This document shows, one piece after another, positions 48,701-60,300 of a DNA stretch of 64,000 nt; within the stretch, counting starts at the first letter, position 1, and each line of letters opens with the position of its first letter. The translations under genes were made by a program, and so were the position numbers. The stretch is from Tribonema minus. Taxonomy: Eukaryota; Sar; Xanthophyceae; Tribonematales; Tribonemataceae. The DNA lies in assembly GCA_017506865.1 (NCBI GenBank), contig JAFCMP010000550.1, positions 124,001 through 188,000 of the forward strand, written 5' to 3'. Below the pieces are notes generated by a model. The model was given only the letters and a program-made list of their open reading frames with translations. It was not told where the DNA came from and searched no databases.

Positions 48701-51700
48701 GGCGCCAGCGACGATGATGGTGGTAGTGCAGGCAGCGGCGGCGGCGGCGGCAGCGGCGGCGGCAGCAGCGGCGGTGCGGTGCCGCGCGCTGTCGGCGTTG
48801 AGGCAGTGATCATAGATGAGAGTGCCGGCAGCTCACGCAAGGCGCGCGCGCGGGGGCGGCGCGTGCAGCTGCGGCTGGCGCGGCCCGAGGCGGAGGTGAT
48901 GCTGTGCTGCGGGGCCGCGTTCACGCCCCAGGTGCGACGACTCATCGAGCATGCTTCGGGATCATGTTGAACATGGGCTGTGCTTTGCAGTAATCCGTGC
49001 ACAGCACTCTTGTGTAGCCACATGTATTTATTTACAATTGAGCGGCAAAAGATCTATGTACCTTAGATGTTGCCTGCAGTGGTCTCCGGTGCATGTGTTG
49101 CACATATATCAATGTGCATATAGTGAGAGTGCTTCATACTTCTGGTTGAAGCACAGCGCATTATCAAAAATAATGAATAAAATCGCAACAAGACAAAAAC
49201 GGACAACATTATTCAAATCTGAAAATATAACAAATAAAATTTAAACGCATTTTAACTGTCAAATTTTATGATCCCTGGCGCCCCAGCCCTCGCTCCTTTG
49301 CTCATGACTTTTGAATGCAAGCCGGTAAGGAGGGCTGGCTTTGGGCGTGTAGGACCGTTTGAACATGGATGCAGCTACTGGTGCACCAATACGTGTACAG
49401 TAGACAGTATCTGCACCGCATGATGTGGCGGAAAAGGGCACCATTAAATTCTACACAGCGGCATTGGATATCAATTGATAGCCTTCGATTCCGAGATTCC
49501 GCATAATAAGAGTTGCGGCAGCTATACTTCTTATCTTCTTCAAAAGTACTTTACATATATGTAGTGACCCCAATTTCCAACAACGACTTTTTTCAAAGAC
49601 ACCACCTGAAATTGTGTGTTTGATTTTTTCCCCTTTGAACTGGTTCTTTATCAAATTTGTGAATTATGGACAGACTAATACTTGCTTTGGATGCGGCAAA
49701 GCTTGGGTTGATGCTCATGTCAAGCATGCTAACAGAGTGTCTCAATGCTCTTGACGGTCACTCTGCGTAAATAACATCGCCAAGTAGCTGTACTTTTCAT
49801 TGATTCTCGCTCAGGGCGCGAGAAAGCCCAGATGATTGGCATCTAGCTGTACGGAATCTACATGTCGTATGACAGTCTGAAAGTGTCGTAACGACAACTA
49901 CTCAAAGGCCGCCGCCGCCAAATGGCATCTTGGGATCCTCCCCTACGTCCTCCTCCATGTGCCCCCCCCCCCCCCCACCTCTGTACTTTTTATTGATTCT
50001 CGTTCAGGGCGCGAAAAAGCCCAGATTAATGGCTTTTAATTTGAACCTTGCTGTTACTTGTGAGATCTTGCAGATGGAGTGGAGGGAGTTGAACTTTGAT
50101 GTTACGGCAGGGCTCTTCAATGTCCTGACACACATTGTAGTCTGCAGCTGATAATCCGCCGGCAGTACTGTGCCTTACATGCTGCACACCATGTGGACAG
50201 AGCCTGGACGTAAATTCACTTGCACGTGCACATGCACATGGAATAACGCATTACACTAGCACGAACAATCGTCGCCTTGACACCACACCCCGCAATACCG
50301 TCGAGCGCCATTTTGAGCTTACAGGTTGCAGTTGAATATTTGAACCCCTGTTTATTATTGCAGGTGCGCACGGTCCGCTATCTGCGTGTTAACTCTTCGT
50401 CATACCTCTGAGTCTCAACGCTCTTGTGTGCCTCCGTTCCTTCTCGCGAATGAATGTGCAGGTGCTGATGCTCAGCGGCATCGGCCCCCGCGACCACCTC
50501 GAATCGCTGGGGATCCCCGTAATTGTAGACGCGCCAGCCGTGGGCACGGGACTGCGCGATCACGTGCTGCTGCCAACTCTAAGTGCAGCATTGCTCGGTG
50601 GCAGCGGCAGCGGCGACGCGCGCGCCCCCGCTACGCACAGCGTGCAGGGACTGGCGGACTGGTCGCTGGACGGCAGCGGCAATGGCGCGCGCGTGCAGGT
50701 GTGTTTGTAGGTATGCATGGGGGGTATGCGAGCAACGGTGTCTCGGGCGTCTGAGGTATGTATGCCGTGTGTGCGCTCACGGCGACGGCGCGAGCATGCA
50801 GGTGTGTGTGTATGCATGGGGGGTATGCGAGCAGCGCTGTCTCATGCTTCTGAGGTATGCATGCCGTGTGTGCTCCCTGGTGTTGTCGTTACACAAGCGT
50901 ATGCATCCAGATCCCTGGCGCTTGCGCGCGTTTGCGATGACGGCACAATGATGTACATCGCCACAGTCTATGAGCCACAGCTACATTTGCTCACGCCCCT
51001 CAACTGTGTGCAGACGTTGCATTTGATTTTCCCATCGCTTCCATAGATGCCACTACCTCTCGCAGCACGTTCCAATCTCCTCACCGCCACTATTCGTGCA
51101 TCCCAACCGAACATGATCCACATGCCCTCGCCCCGCCTCAACCCCCCACCCCACCCCCTGCTCCTTGCCCCCAGGTAATGCTTGCTGACGGCGAAGGCCT
51201 GCCTAAGATGGCGCCGCTGCTGGCGGCGTGGACGGGGCCGCTGAGCCGCGGCGCCGGCAGCAGCGGCGCGCGCGCGGCGGCGGCGCTGCGCTGGCTCGTG
51301 GCCGCCGCGATCCGCGCGCTGCTGCTGCTGGTGCCGCCGCTGCGCGCGCTGCTGCGGCGCGCGACGTGCCTCAACCTCGCCGTCATGGCGCCCGCGTCGC
51401 GCGGCGCGGTGACGCTGCGCAGCGCCGACCCCGCCGACGCGCCGCTCGTCGACCCCGCGTACCTGAGCGACGCGCGCGACCGCGCGGCGCTGCGCGGCGC
51501 GTTCCTCGCGGCGCGTTCCGCGCGCGGCGTTGCGCACGATGACAAAGCATTCAGCGCTGGCAGTGGTGGTGGCCCCAAGGGGGCAGGCGCTAATAGCGCA
51601 AAGAAGGGGGCAGGCAGTGGCGGCGCCGGCGGCGTCGACCTGCTGCCGGGGCCGCTCTACCGTGGCGCCGCGGCGGACGCGGACTTTGCGCGCTGGTCGC

Positions 51701-52026
51701 GCGACTTCACGCTGAGCTACTTCCACCTGTGCAGCAGCTGCGCGATGGGGCGCGCGCTCGGCGCGGACCTGCGCGTCGCCGGCGCCGCACGCCTGCGCGT
51801 GGCGGACGCGTCCGCGGCGCCGTCGCTGCCGGCCGCGCCCACGCAGGCCATGTGCATGATGCTCGGCGACAGGGCCGCGGCGCTCGTGCTCGCGCAGCGC
51901 GGCGGCGGCCGCGTCAAGGACGCGCTGGACGCCGCCGGCGCGGCCATTGCACGCGCAGTCGTCGGCGGCAGCGGCGGCGGTGGCGGCGGCGGTGGCGGTG
52001 GTGGCGGCGGCGGCGTCGCGGCGTGA
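45451..52026 (+). CDS. GMC-family FAD-dependent oxidoreductase
   Basis: Five exons: 45451-45920, 47052-47231, 47989-48931, 50462-50698 and 51175-52026 (stop TGA), all in phase; 893 residues from the ATG at 45451. That start is uncertain because downstream ATGs (45469 and later) are also in frame. Residues 30-115 are Pro- and Ala-rich, partly from a CAG array. The FAD-binding fold starts at [18 protein letters not shown] (about 121-138) and [11 protein letters not shown] signature 1 is [19 protein letters not shown] (exon 2); signature 2 is [16 protein letters not shown], split between exons 3 and 4. The C-terminal block is [11 protein letters not shown] and [20 protein letters not shown]. The family oxidises alcohols (choline, glucose, aryl alcohols), and algal photodecarboxylases belong to it. 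The first active-site His is kept (FHLCSSC); the second, normally His or Asn, appears replaced (PTQAM). Exon 3 has long Gly/Ser insertions. Substrate unknown. Confidence 0.9.
45641..45725 (+). repeat. (CAG)n tract coding poly-Ala in the GMC gene
   Basis: About 28 near-perfect CAG units with one interruption (caacgg), read in the GCA frame as poly-Ala. It follows a CCACTACCA-rich block read as Pro/Leu. The tract lies in the N-terminal extension before the FAD domain and may be length-polymorphic. Confidence 0.9.
46008..46715 (+). repeat. Five donor-edge echoes of GMC exon 1
   Basis: The exon 1 end and donor (GCATACAG/GTGACAGCGCTCAGCAGC, true end 45920) recurs ending at 46024, 46141, 46249, 46546 and 46706. 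The 46546 copy has GC instead of GT. The first echo also keeps the preceding codons (gggccgcaggacgcgtacag). Spacing is 104-117 bp for the first three echoes. Confidence 0.85.
46865..47450 (+). repeat. Echoes of both edges of GMC exon 2
   Basis: Acceptor side: ggcag/gtctcccaccgtgcaaaa at 46881 repeats the true exon start at 47052 (ggcag/gtcccccaccgtacaaaa), 171 bp apart. Donor side: gcgggggcacgctggtcgat at about 47408 repeats gcgggggcacgctggtcaac inside exon 2 at about 47185. The downstream copy is decayed after about 45 bp. Confidence 0.7.
49259..49654 (-). pseudogene. AT-rich island with an interrupted minus-strand frame
   Basis: Minus-strand frames 49654-49451 and 49444-49259 are in the same phase and separated only by a stop region. 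Together they give about 130 residues of non-repetitive protein ([36 protein letters not shown]). They lie in GMC intron 3 within a strongly AT-rich stretch (about 49130-49700). No family is recognised. It could be a decayed foreign or transposon gene, or chance. Confidence 0.3.
49785..50025 (+). mobile_element. ~190-bp MITE-like copy plus an adjacent second terminus
   Basis: 49785-49975 is the inverted partner of 40143-40331. It begins gtacttttcattgattctcg, contains gggcgcgagaaagcccagat, and ends in cctcctccatgtg plus a C-run. Directly after it, 49981-50025 restarts the same terminus (tgtactttttattgattctc), suggesting a nested or tandem insertion. Located in GMC intron 3. Confidence 0.8.
50680..50890 (+). 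repeat. Donor-edge echo of GMC exon 4
   Basis: Exon 4 ends GCGCGCGTGCAG/GTGTGT at 50698. The unit recurs ending at 50801 (GCGAGCATGCAG/GTGTGT), 103 bp later, followed by the same intron text (gtatgcatggggggtatgcg). Both downstream segments are over 80% alike by eye. Confidence 0.8.
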
Positions 52027-54317
52027 TGATTGCGGCGCTGCCGATGCGGCGCCAGCCGCGGCGGCGGCGCGGCGTGATGATCCTGATGCTGCCGATGTGA
52101 CGGCAGCGGCGGCGGCGCAAGCGGGCGCAATGGCCCTGCCGCCGTGGTACGCCGGCGCGGTCGACAATTGCTGCTGCGCGTTGTAGCATGGCAGCATGGG
52201 TCGGCGCAAAAGCGCGGGCCGCCAACGCGGCTGCACTGAGCTGGGTAGCGGTGGGCTGTGTAAGTAAGCAGTCGCGCTGCCGTATGGACGCCATGTGAAC
52301 TGCCATGTGCACGACGCCGTTGCCTTGTGCTTGCGGATCGAACAGCGCATGTTCAGTAGATGCCGGGCCGCGTTGAGGCGCGGTCTGGAGAGCAGCAGCG
52401 CATGCTGCAGTGCTCAGCAGCCATTCCGATGGGTGGCGCTGCCTCCAGCAGTGCTGCCAGTGATCTTCCCACGATGGGGAGAGAGGGCGCCGAAGGTACG
52501 CCGCCGCAAGGCAGCAGAGGTGCCGTCATTCGCTGTCGGTTTTCTTGCCGTTTGAGTACATAGACTTGTTGTATTTCATGCGAGATATGGGTGGAGTTGT
52601 GTGAGGGGGGGGGGGGTGTAGTGCTGTGTCCGTAATGTGTTGAGGTCCCAAGTCTCGTCACGGCGGTAAGGTTCAATGAGAGTGTATATGAGGTCGCTTT
52701 CGATGGGATCGCGCAGTGCAAAGGTTCGTTGACCTATCGCACACGCAGTAGAAAGGGACACAAGGAGGGGTTGAAACATTCAAGTCATCTTGCGTAAATC
52801 TGCATGTTCTTGAACTTGAGCCAGCAGCTTATGTGCCCCTCAAGGCACAGGCTTGCGGCGTGCCTATGATTACATGCCACGAAGGAGTAGAATACAGCCA
52901 CAACATCCCACACCGCGCTTCGTTGCATCCTCCTTCTTTGTTGCCCCTGGCATTCGTCAGCAACCCACACATGTATGAATAATCAGGCCTCGTGCCAATG
53001 TGAGGGACCTCTGTTGCATTTGCCGTCTGAGCAAGAGTAGCTCCATGCAGGCTACTGCAGGTCAACGCAGCATCACATGAGGCCAAAGCACTTTGAAGTT
53101 TGATGTGCTTGCATGGAAGCGATGGCAAGGTAGAGAACTTGTCAAAGTATGAGAATGCCTGATGGTCACGGCTGTATTTGGTGCCCTGGTACGAATTGCT
53201 GTGGGCTTCAGACTGGAGCACTCTGAAGGTCTGCATGAAAGGAAAGGATATACTTGAACTTTAATCATTTGCAGGAGCTCTTTACCACAGCAGTTCAATG
53301 AGCCGTTTTGTAGACGAGCATAGTGTGTCAACAACTGTCCTGAAGGCTCAGGCACCCATCTCATCAGCGCCATGCCCCATTGGCTGAAGTGTTTGTCATG
53401 CCAACTTCAACTGCCTGGCCAACAGCCATACAGGCAATAGGCATCAACTTGCAGAGAAGTTGCAGTTTGAGGGCTCCTAGACATGCTTGATCTGACGGCA
53501 CGTTGCCAGGTGTGCACTCGCAGTTTCTCGCACACTTGCACCATTGACCTTGTCATCTGTTCTGCCCCCACGCTCATGTCAACGGAGCCAACTGCAAGCG
53601 GGCGTCCGCCGGCCATAGGCTACGTTGTGATTGTGCTATCACCTGTCACGCACCCTCCGTTTTCAAAGCAACCTCATTCTGCGCAGGTGGTGGAGATTCT
53701 GAAATTCAAGTGGACATTGGTGCAGCTACAATGACATCAGCATGCCGCCAGTGATAAGTCACATTTAGTGAATTCATGCTCAATGGCTGCTGTCTGTCAC
53801 CTTGTACTGTAAGCCTACGCTTTCTTTAGGCGCTCTTGACTGAAAGCAGCTCTCGTTGCTGCCTGCCTGTGCATGATTGCTGGTGCAACAATGTATTTAC
53901 ATCAGCACGGCGATCTGGGAGGGCAGGGGACAGTGCAACGCGTTTATTCATTGCCACTTGGTGACAGAAGCATGCTTGCATGATCAAGGAGGCTGCTGCT
54001 TTACGTAGCAGCGTGCCGCGAGCGCACGGTTGAAACCCTGGGACTCCCCACTTCACCCCCTCTCTCTCACCCCCCGCCCCCCCAAAGGTTGAAACGGATT
54101 TAGAACGTAACGGATATACTCTTCTTTTTTTCTCAGAGCTCTCTGTGATTGACCTGCGGCACCAGTGGTGCCACAGCACAACACATACATGCCAACAAGC
54201 CTCGAAGGCGAGTACAGCAGGCCTGGTGATAAAAAGTGGCGCGCCATCGGACGAGAAAACGCTACGGCTTGGCGACTGCAAGCCACACACACACTTGCTT
54301 CTTTGTGTAACTGAAGC
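52027..54317. other. Intergenic region between GMC and GH26-like genes
   Basis: It contains 3' flank of the GMC gene and the presumed promoter of the next gene. No frame resembles a known family. A G-run lies at about 52603-52617 and a C-run at 54068-54085. Nothing else is recognised. Confidence 0.4.
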
Positions 54318-57300
54318 ATGCGAACCGCAGCAGCAGCGTTCGCCGCAGCAGCTGTGCTGGGAGCAGTGACGGGTTTTCCTGAGGCCCTGTGCTCTCATGG
54401 TGTTCTCAGCGAGGTAAGGAAGGATGGGGTACACAAGTCTGGCGTCCGTATGGGCGTCCAAAACGAGCTGCGCCCGACTCCCTTGCTCATTCGCAGAATT
54501 GCGAATGACATCCGTACCTTCATGGCTTGCGTGCTCAACGATGTCCGGGAAGTAAGCAGCTTATAAAAAGAGTTATCAGGCTTGAGCACAGCCTCTACGT
54601 GTCCCTGGACGTGCCGGTCACGAAGTATGGAGTCGCTGTTCACTCTAAATTCTCGTCGTAGTCGTACGATAATTGAGAACGCCCACGCGGTAGATGTCAT
54701 GCTCATTCAAGGGGGCCTTCAAAGAGCATGTGCAACCTTGAAGCAGAGTACTTAGGACCACGACTGCGGACTGTGCTGAATTTGCTGCTTCACTTGGCGC
54801 TGCACTGGCGTGTGGCTGTGGGCAAGCCCCCCCCGTTCACTTGTAGTGCAACGTTTTTGGCTACGTTGGCTCTGCCTTTCGGTATGCGTTCCAAAGGCGT
54901 CATGTACTGCTGCATTTTGATATCACAGACCACGTACATTTTATGCTGCAACTGCAACCATCCATTAAACACACTTAAGCTGGCAAGCGGGTCACGCACC
55001 GCATTGTTCATCGGAGAGCGCGCTCCGGTGCAGCTCACTCAATGCTGCAGCCGTTGTGAGGTTCACTCAGTCTGGTGCGCTTGCTAGTCTGAACAGGCTG
55101 CGGGTTAATCTTTACCCGCGGTGGAGCTCTGACCCGTGACAAAGGACCGTGGCCACGCACCCCTTGTGCGCATTCATGAGCTGAGCGCTGTTGTCAAAAT
55201 GGCAGTTGTGGGCCCTTTAACGCCAACGTGCTGGTGAATATTTGAAGGCGGAGCCAGCGGCCCGTGCAATACTGCTACTGTTGCACTGTGCCAAAAATTG
55301 TCACTGCACGTTGTTTCAGCGCGCACCATCCGCACACGCCTCTGCATATACCTGCATGCCATGTCTGTGCGCATCACCAGTGCCCTCCCATTCCCCAAGT
55401 CTCCGGCGACTGTTACAAACGATGTCGTGGCATTGTCGCACAAGACTCTTGACAATACTGCTTACACGAGACTCTGCAATGTTATCTACAACGCTAGTGT
55501 TGATTATTACTGCCCTACTGTATGTATGCAGGACGCCACAGCATGCTGTCCCCCCGAGTGCAGTGCCTGCGCAACCACCGCCCAAGAGTGCAGGTGAGAC
55601 TCGTGCGCGTTGTTGAGGTGATGAGTGCTGTGTTGAGCGTTGTCACAGGGTTAGAGTGGAAGAATTGGTGGCGGGGTTGGACACCACTTTTTTTATTTTT
55701 GTCTGACCCACGGTCCGGCTGCATGGTTTGGGACTACTTGGGGTTAGAATTAGGTTTAGAGTTAGGGCTAGGGTTGGGTTAGGCCGCAGTGCTCTGACAT
55801 CTGAAGCTTGTCATCTCCCAAAGCAGGCCCGTTCACCTATGGCTCTGCATTTGGGTGTACGGGGATGTCACATGTTGCCTGATGCAAGTCCATAGCGTAT
55901 ACAGCAGTATATGGTGTGCACTGTGCTACTGGGAGAATGTCATGCAGCGTGCTATGCGCCAGCGTATGTCTTGTGGGCCTCAATTCTGGCACTTTTCCCT
56001 CTCAGACCTCATACTTCGAAGGAGCTCACTGTAGTTGATTCGGCTCATGCATACTTCACACAGCATAGACAGCACTGACTGCCCGCCGTTCAGTTTTTTT
56101 GCTGATCTACTTGTTGTAAGTACTTCGTGTTCCTTCATTTCTTCGCAGCACGATCATGCTCCACATATGCTCCTGCACAGTGGCTATACCACGGCACGTC
56201 CATGCGCACAATGTTGAAGTGCCCATGTGTCGAGGTCTATGCTGCTGAATGCAACGCTTTTCACATGGAGCGCTGCTTCATGGTATCAGCCCACAAGTAT
56301 ACGTACTTCATGTGTGACGTGCACACCTGTATGTCCGCCGCCTCCAGAATGAAATCCACCCCCCCTCATCATAGGACACACCTTTACACACACAAGACAC
56401 AATATGCGAGCATTTTATTCACCCCCCTCAAGGGCCATCCTGGGCACCCCCCAACCCCTGCATTTAGGGTGACTTTGGGGGCAGGCTGGCACAGGGTGCT
56501 GTTGCAACAGGGTGGCCAATGTACCCCTTGGCACACATGCAAACACTGATGCAAGCCGTAGGTGTCAAACAGACCAAGAATGATGAACCCCCTCTCCAAA
56601 AATAGATACTGAAGGTTAAGCTTATGCGGTACGTTCTTCAACAATCAACATGGCGTCTCTTCAACCCCTCCCCCCCCCCCCCCCCCCCCCCCGTATTTAA
56701 GACCATGATGGCAGGACACATTGTACTAAATGCTGAGGGTTGTACATGATGCACGAGCAGTGCGTTCAGGTTCCAACATGGCGTCTCTTCTCACCATCCC
56801 CCCCCCCCCCCCCCCCTCGCCCCCCTTCCCAGGACCCTCGCGCTGGGCGCCGACTGCTGCGTGGACCCCCACACAGCAGCGCTCTGCACCACGCGCAGCG
56901 CCGGCAGCCTGCCCTGCGCGATACCCGCGCTGCCGAGCGTCTCCGACGCGCTGAGCGCTGATGCCAACGCGTTGCACGGCTCAGCCGGCGGGAGGAACCC
57001 GGGGATTGCGACGCTCGCGCCGCTGTTCTTCGAGGAGGCATCGTCGAGCACGAACACAGGGTCAACGCCCAGCAGCACCGGCAGCGGCGGCAGCGGTGGC
57101 AGCAGCAGCAGCAGCGGCAGCAGCAGCAGCAGCAGCAGCAGCAGCGGTGGCAGCAGCAGCAGCAGCGCTCTGTACGCGACGACGGGGGATGCTGGTATCG
57201 CCGCCGTCAAGGGGCACGACCCATACTGCCTGGACGGCGTGCTGAGCGATGTGAGTGCGCTGACGTGGATTTCATTCAGCCTGCCGTGAATTTCATGAAC

Positions 57301-60300
57301 CCTGGCGTGAATTTCATGAAATGGATGACGCGTACTGCCTGAGCTGCGTGCTGAACGACATAAGAGCATTGCTGCAGTCGTATCATCAGATTTAATGAAC
57401 ACCGAATTGACGTAACGTAAACTCATGAGTGCTGCAGCCGGTACAGACAGCAGCATTGTCCCTTGACTTGATTCAAAGAGATGAATGTAAACTCATGAGT
57501 GCTGCAGTGGTACAGACAGCAGCATCTTTATGAACTCGAATACGAAGCGGTGCACCCATGCGGTCATTCGGAGATGTGCGTATTTGAATGCTTGAACAGT
57601 GTGCTGATCGATGTGACTGCACGAGCATGAACATATGAGCAAATTGACAGTAATTCATGAGCCCTGCATATTTACACAAATAGGAGGCGTTTTGGGAATG
57701 TGAGCGCGCGCTGCATGTTCACGTTGATGGTCATGAGGCGTTTCGACCTCTTCCTGCCCGCATGTGCTCTTTGTACTGCCCACAAAATTCCGCATCGGTA
57801 ACATTCAAGTGCTCGTTACAGATGTGAACCACATGCTTATTTAAAAACGTGGCGAGAACTCCCACCCTCGTCATTCAAACTGGCAGGACACATTTCTTGT
57901 TTTGCTGCCACGTCAGCTGCTTGGCTTTTGTACCAGTACAGCTCATCGAGAAGCGTGGCCCAGCACTCGTTCAGTCATGCTCTTACTTTATCATCACGTC
58001 AGCAGGACGCACACTACTGCTGCCACGTGAGGCCATGTTGCTTGCTACTTCCCCTGCTTCCAAGGCTTTATCAGCCCTATGCTTTGCAGTGTGCACATGC
58101 AAACTCATCATCATGTAGCTTGTTCTCCATCACTTGTTGTCGGTAGGAAACGCGCTACTGCTGCCACGTGAGCTACATCACTTGCTGCTTCTACCTGGTT
58201 CATCTATGCTCCCAAGGGATGCAACCGCCCTTCATTTGAAGTGCGCGCATACATGCAAACTCATCATCATGCTGCTTTGTTTTCCATCACTTGGCGGCGG
58301 CAGGACACGCGCTACTGCTGGCACGTGAGCTCCATCACTTGCTGCCTCTCAATAGATTAAAATGGCTTAAAGGGATGCATTGGCCCTAGGGTGTGAAGCA
58401 CGCAGATGCAAACTCATCGTGCTGCTTTGTTATTCATCACTTCTCGTGGCCCAGGACACGCGCTACTGCTGCCACGTCAGCTGCGACGTCTGCTCGGACA
58501 GCCGCAGCTGCGCGCGCTTCCCCAAGAACCAGATCAGCAAGTGCTGCGGCGCGCACATCAAGGACAACGGACGCTCCTGCGAGACGGGGCAGGCCCCGTG
58601 CAACGTCAAGAAGAGCAGGTACGCAGCTCTATATTTACTGGCTGTTTAAATTGAAGTAAGATTTGAAGTTCAGGGTTCAGGACAACGGACGCTCCTGCGA
58701 GCAACGTCAAGAAGAGCAGGTACGCAGCTCTATATTTACTGGCTGTTAAAATTGAGTAAGATTTTAAGTTTGGGTTGAGGACAACGGACGCTCCTGCGAG
58801 GACGCTTCTGCGAGACGGGGCAGGCCCCTTGCAACCTCAAGAAGAGCAGGTGCGCAGTTCTACATTTACTGTTGCAGTTATGGTTGAAGTTAGGGTTGAA
58901 GTTCAGGGTTGAGGACAGCGGACGCTCCTGTGAGACGGGGCAGGCCCCGTGCAACGTCAAGAAGAGCAGGTACGCAGCTCCTACCATTTACTGGTTGAAG
59001 TCAGGGATGAAGCTAGGTTTGCGACATGAAGTTACATTTGAAGTTCAGGGTTCAGGACAGCGCGGACGTTCCTGTGAAGCATGATGGCACCCCCCTCCCG
59101 CGCTGACACTGTGTATGTCCCACCGCGCCGCGATGCCGCAACGGCCCTGGCACGGTGAAGCGCACCACCTCGATATATATGCACATACGTTTGTAAACAC
59201 ACATCAACATGCATATGCGTTGCGTCCAAAAGCACGATCGCACCCCCCTCCTGCGCTGACATCAACTGTCATTGTCATTCCCCACCGTGCAGGTGCTCAA
59301 GCAACGGCCCCAGCTCGGTGAAGCGCAACACCTGAATATGCATGCACATACATGAACACACATTCATAAACGCACATATGCGTTTCCTCCAAAAGCATGG
59401 CCGCACCCCCCTCCTTCGCTGACATTAAGTGTACTGTCCCGCCGCGCCGCGATGCTGCAGGTTCTCGGGCAACGGCCCCGGCACGGTGAAGCGCGACACG
59501 TCAATCAACATGCGCACATTCGTACAGGCGCATGTACTGGCTGCATCCGTCTCACGCGTTCACACTGCCTTTATCCATCATTGCTGCGGTGCCGCAGGTT
59601 CTCGGGCAACGGCCCCGGCACGGTGAAGCGCACCGCCTGAATTACATGCACATACATACACACTCATAAACACACATACACATATGCATTTCCTCCAAAA
59701 GCATGATCGCACCCCCTTCCTGCGCTGACATGAATTGACATTGTCGTTCTCCACCATGCAGGTTCTCAGGCAACGGCCCTGGCACCGTGAAACGCGACAC
59801 GTCCGTTGGCGTGTGGCCCGGCGGCGATCCCAAGGACGGCGTCAAGGCAAAGGAGAAGGAGCTGCACATGCACTTTGGACACCAGCTGCTCTTCGCCGAC
59901 GTGCGGGTGCGTGGCAGCGCTCAGTATTCAGCACCCGGCCCCGCTCTGTACGGGGGCGTTGTCAGCCTCACAAGCTCAAGTTGACCGCATCTGCATGCCA
60001 CGTACTTTGTATCTATTCTTGTTTCAAGGCGCAAGTGTAATGTACTTCTTGTCCATACCGATGTAATGCACTTCAAAAGTATCCAACCGCCACAATATGT
60101 AGACGCCATGCGGTGTTTGCCGATGGGTGGGTGAGGTCAGCAGTGCCCAGTGCTCAGCGCTAACCCCACACCCTAAGTAGTACTCTCCGTTCTCAGTTAA
60201 CTGGCCGTCGGCGCTGCTGCGGCTTTGTGCCTGGTGTTAGCTACGAGCAATGCGCATCGCTGCTGCTTCCTGGAGTCTTCACCAACTAATCATTGCGTTG

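Noticed and set aside
45451-52026. Identification as fatty acid photodecarboxylase
   Set aside because: The first catalytic His is kept and the C-terminal active-site block differs; only GMC superfamily membership is safe.
50968-52350. 460-residue minus-strand open frame
   Set aside because: Antisense to GMC exon 5; low-complexity Arg/Ala content with no motifs.
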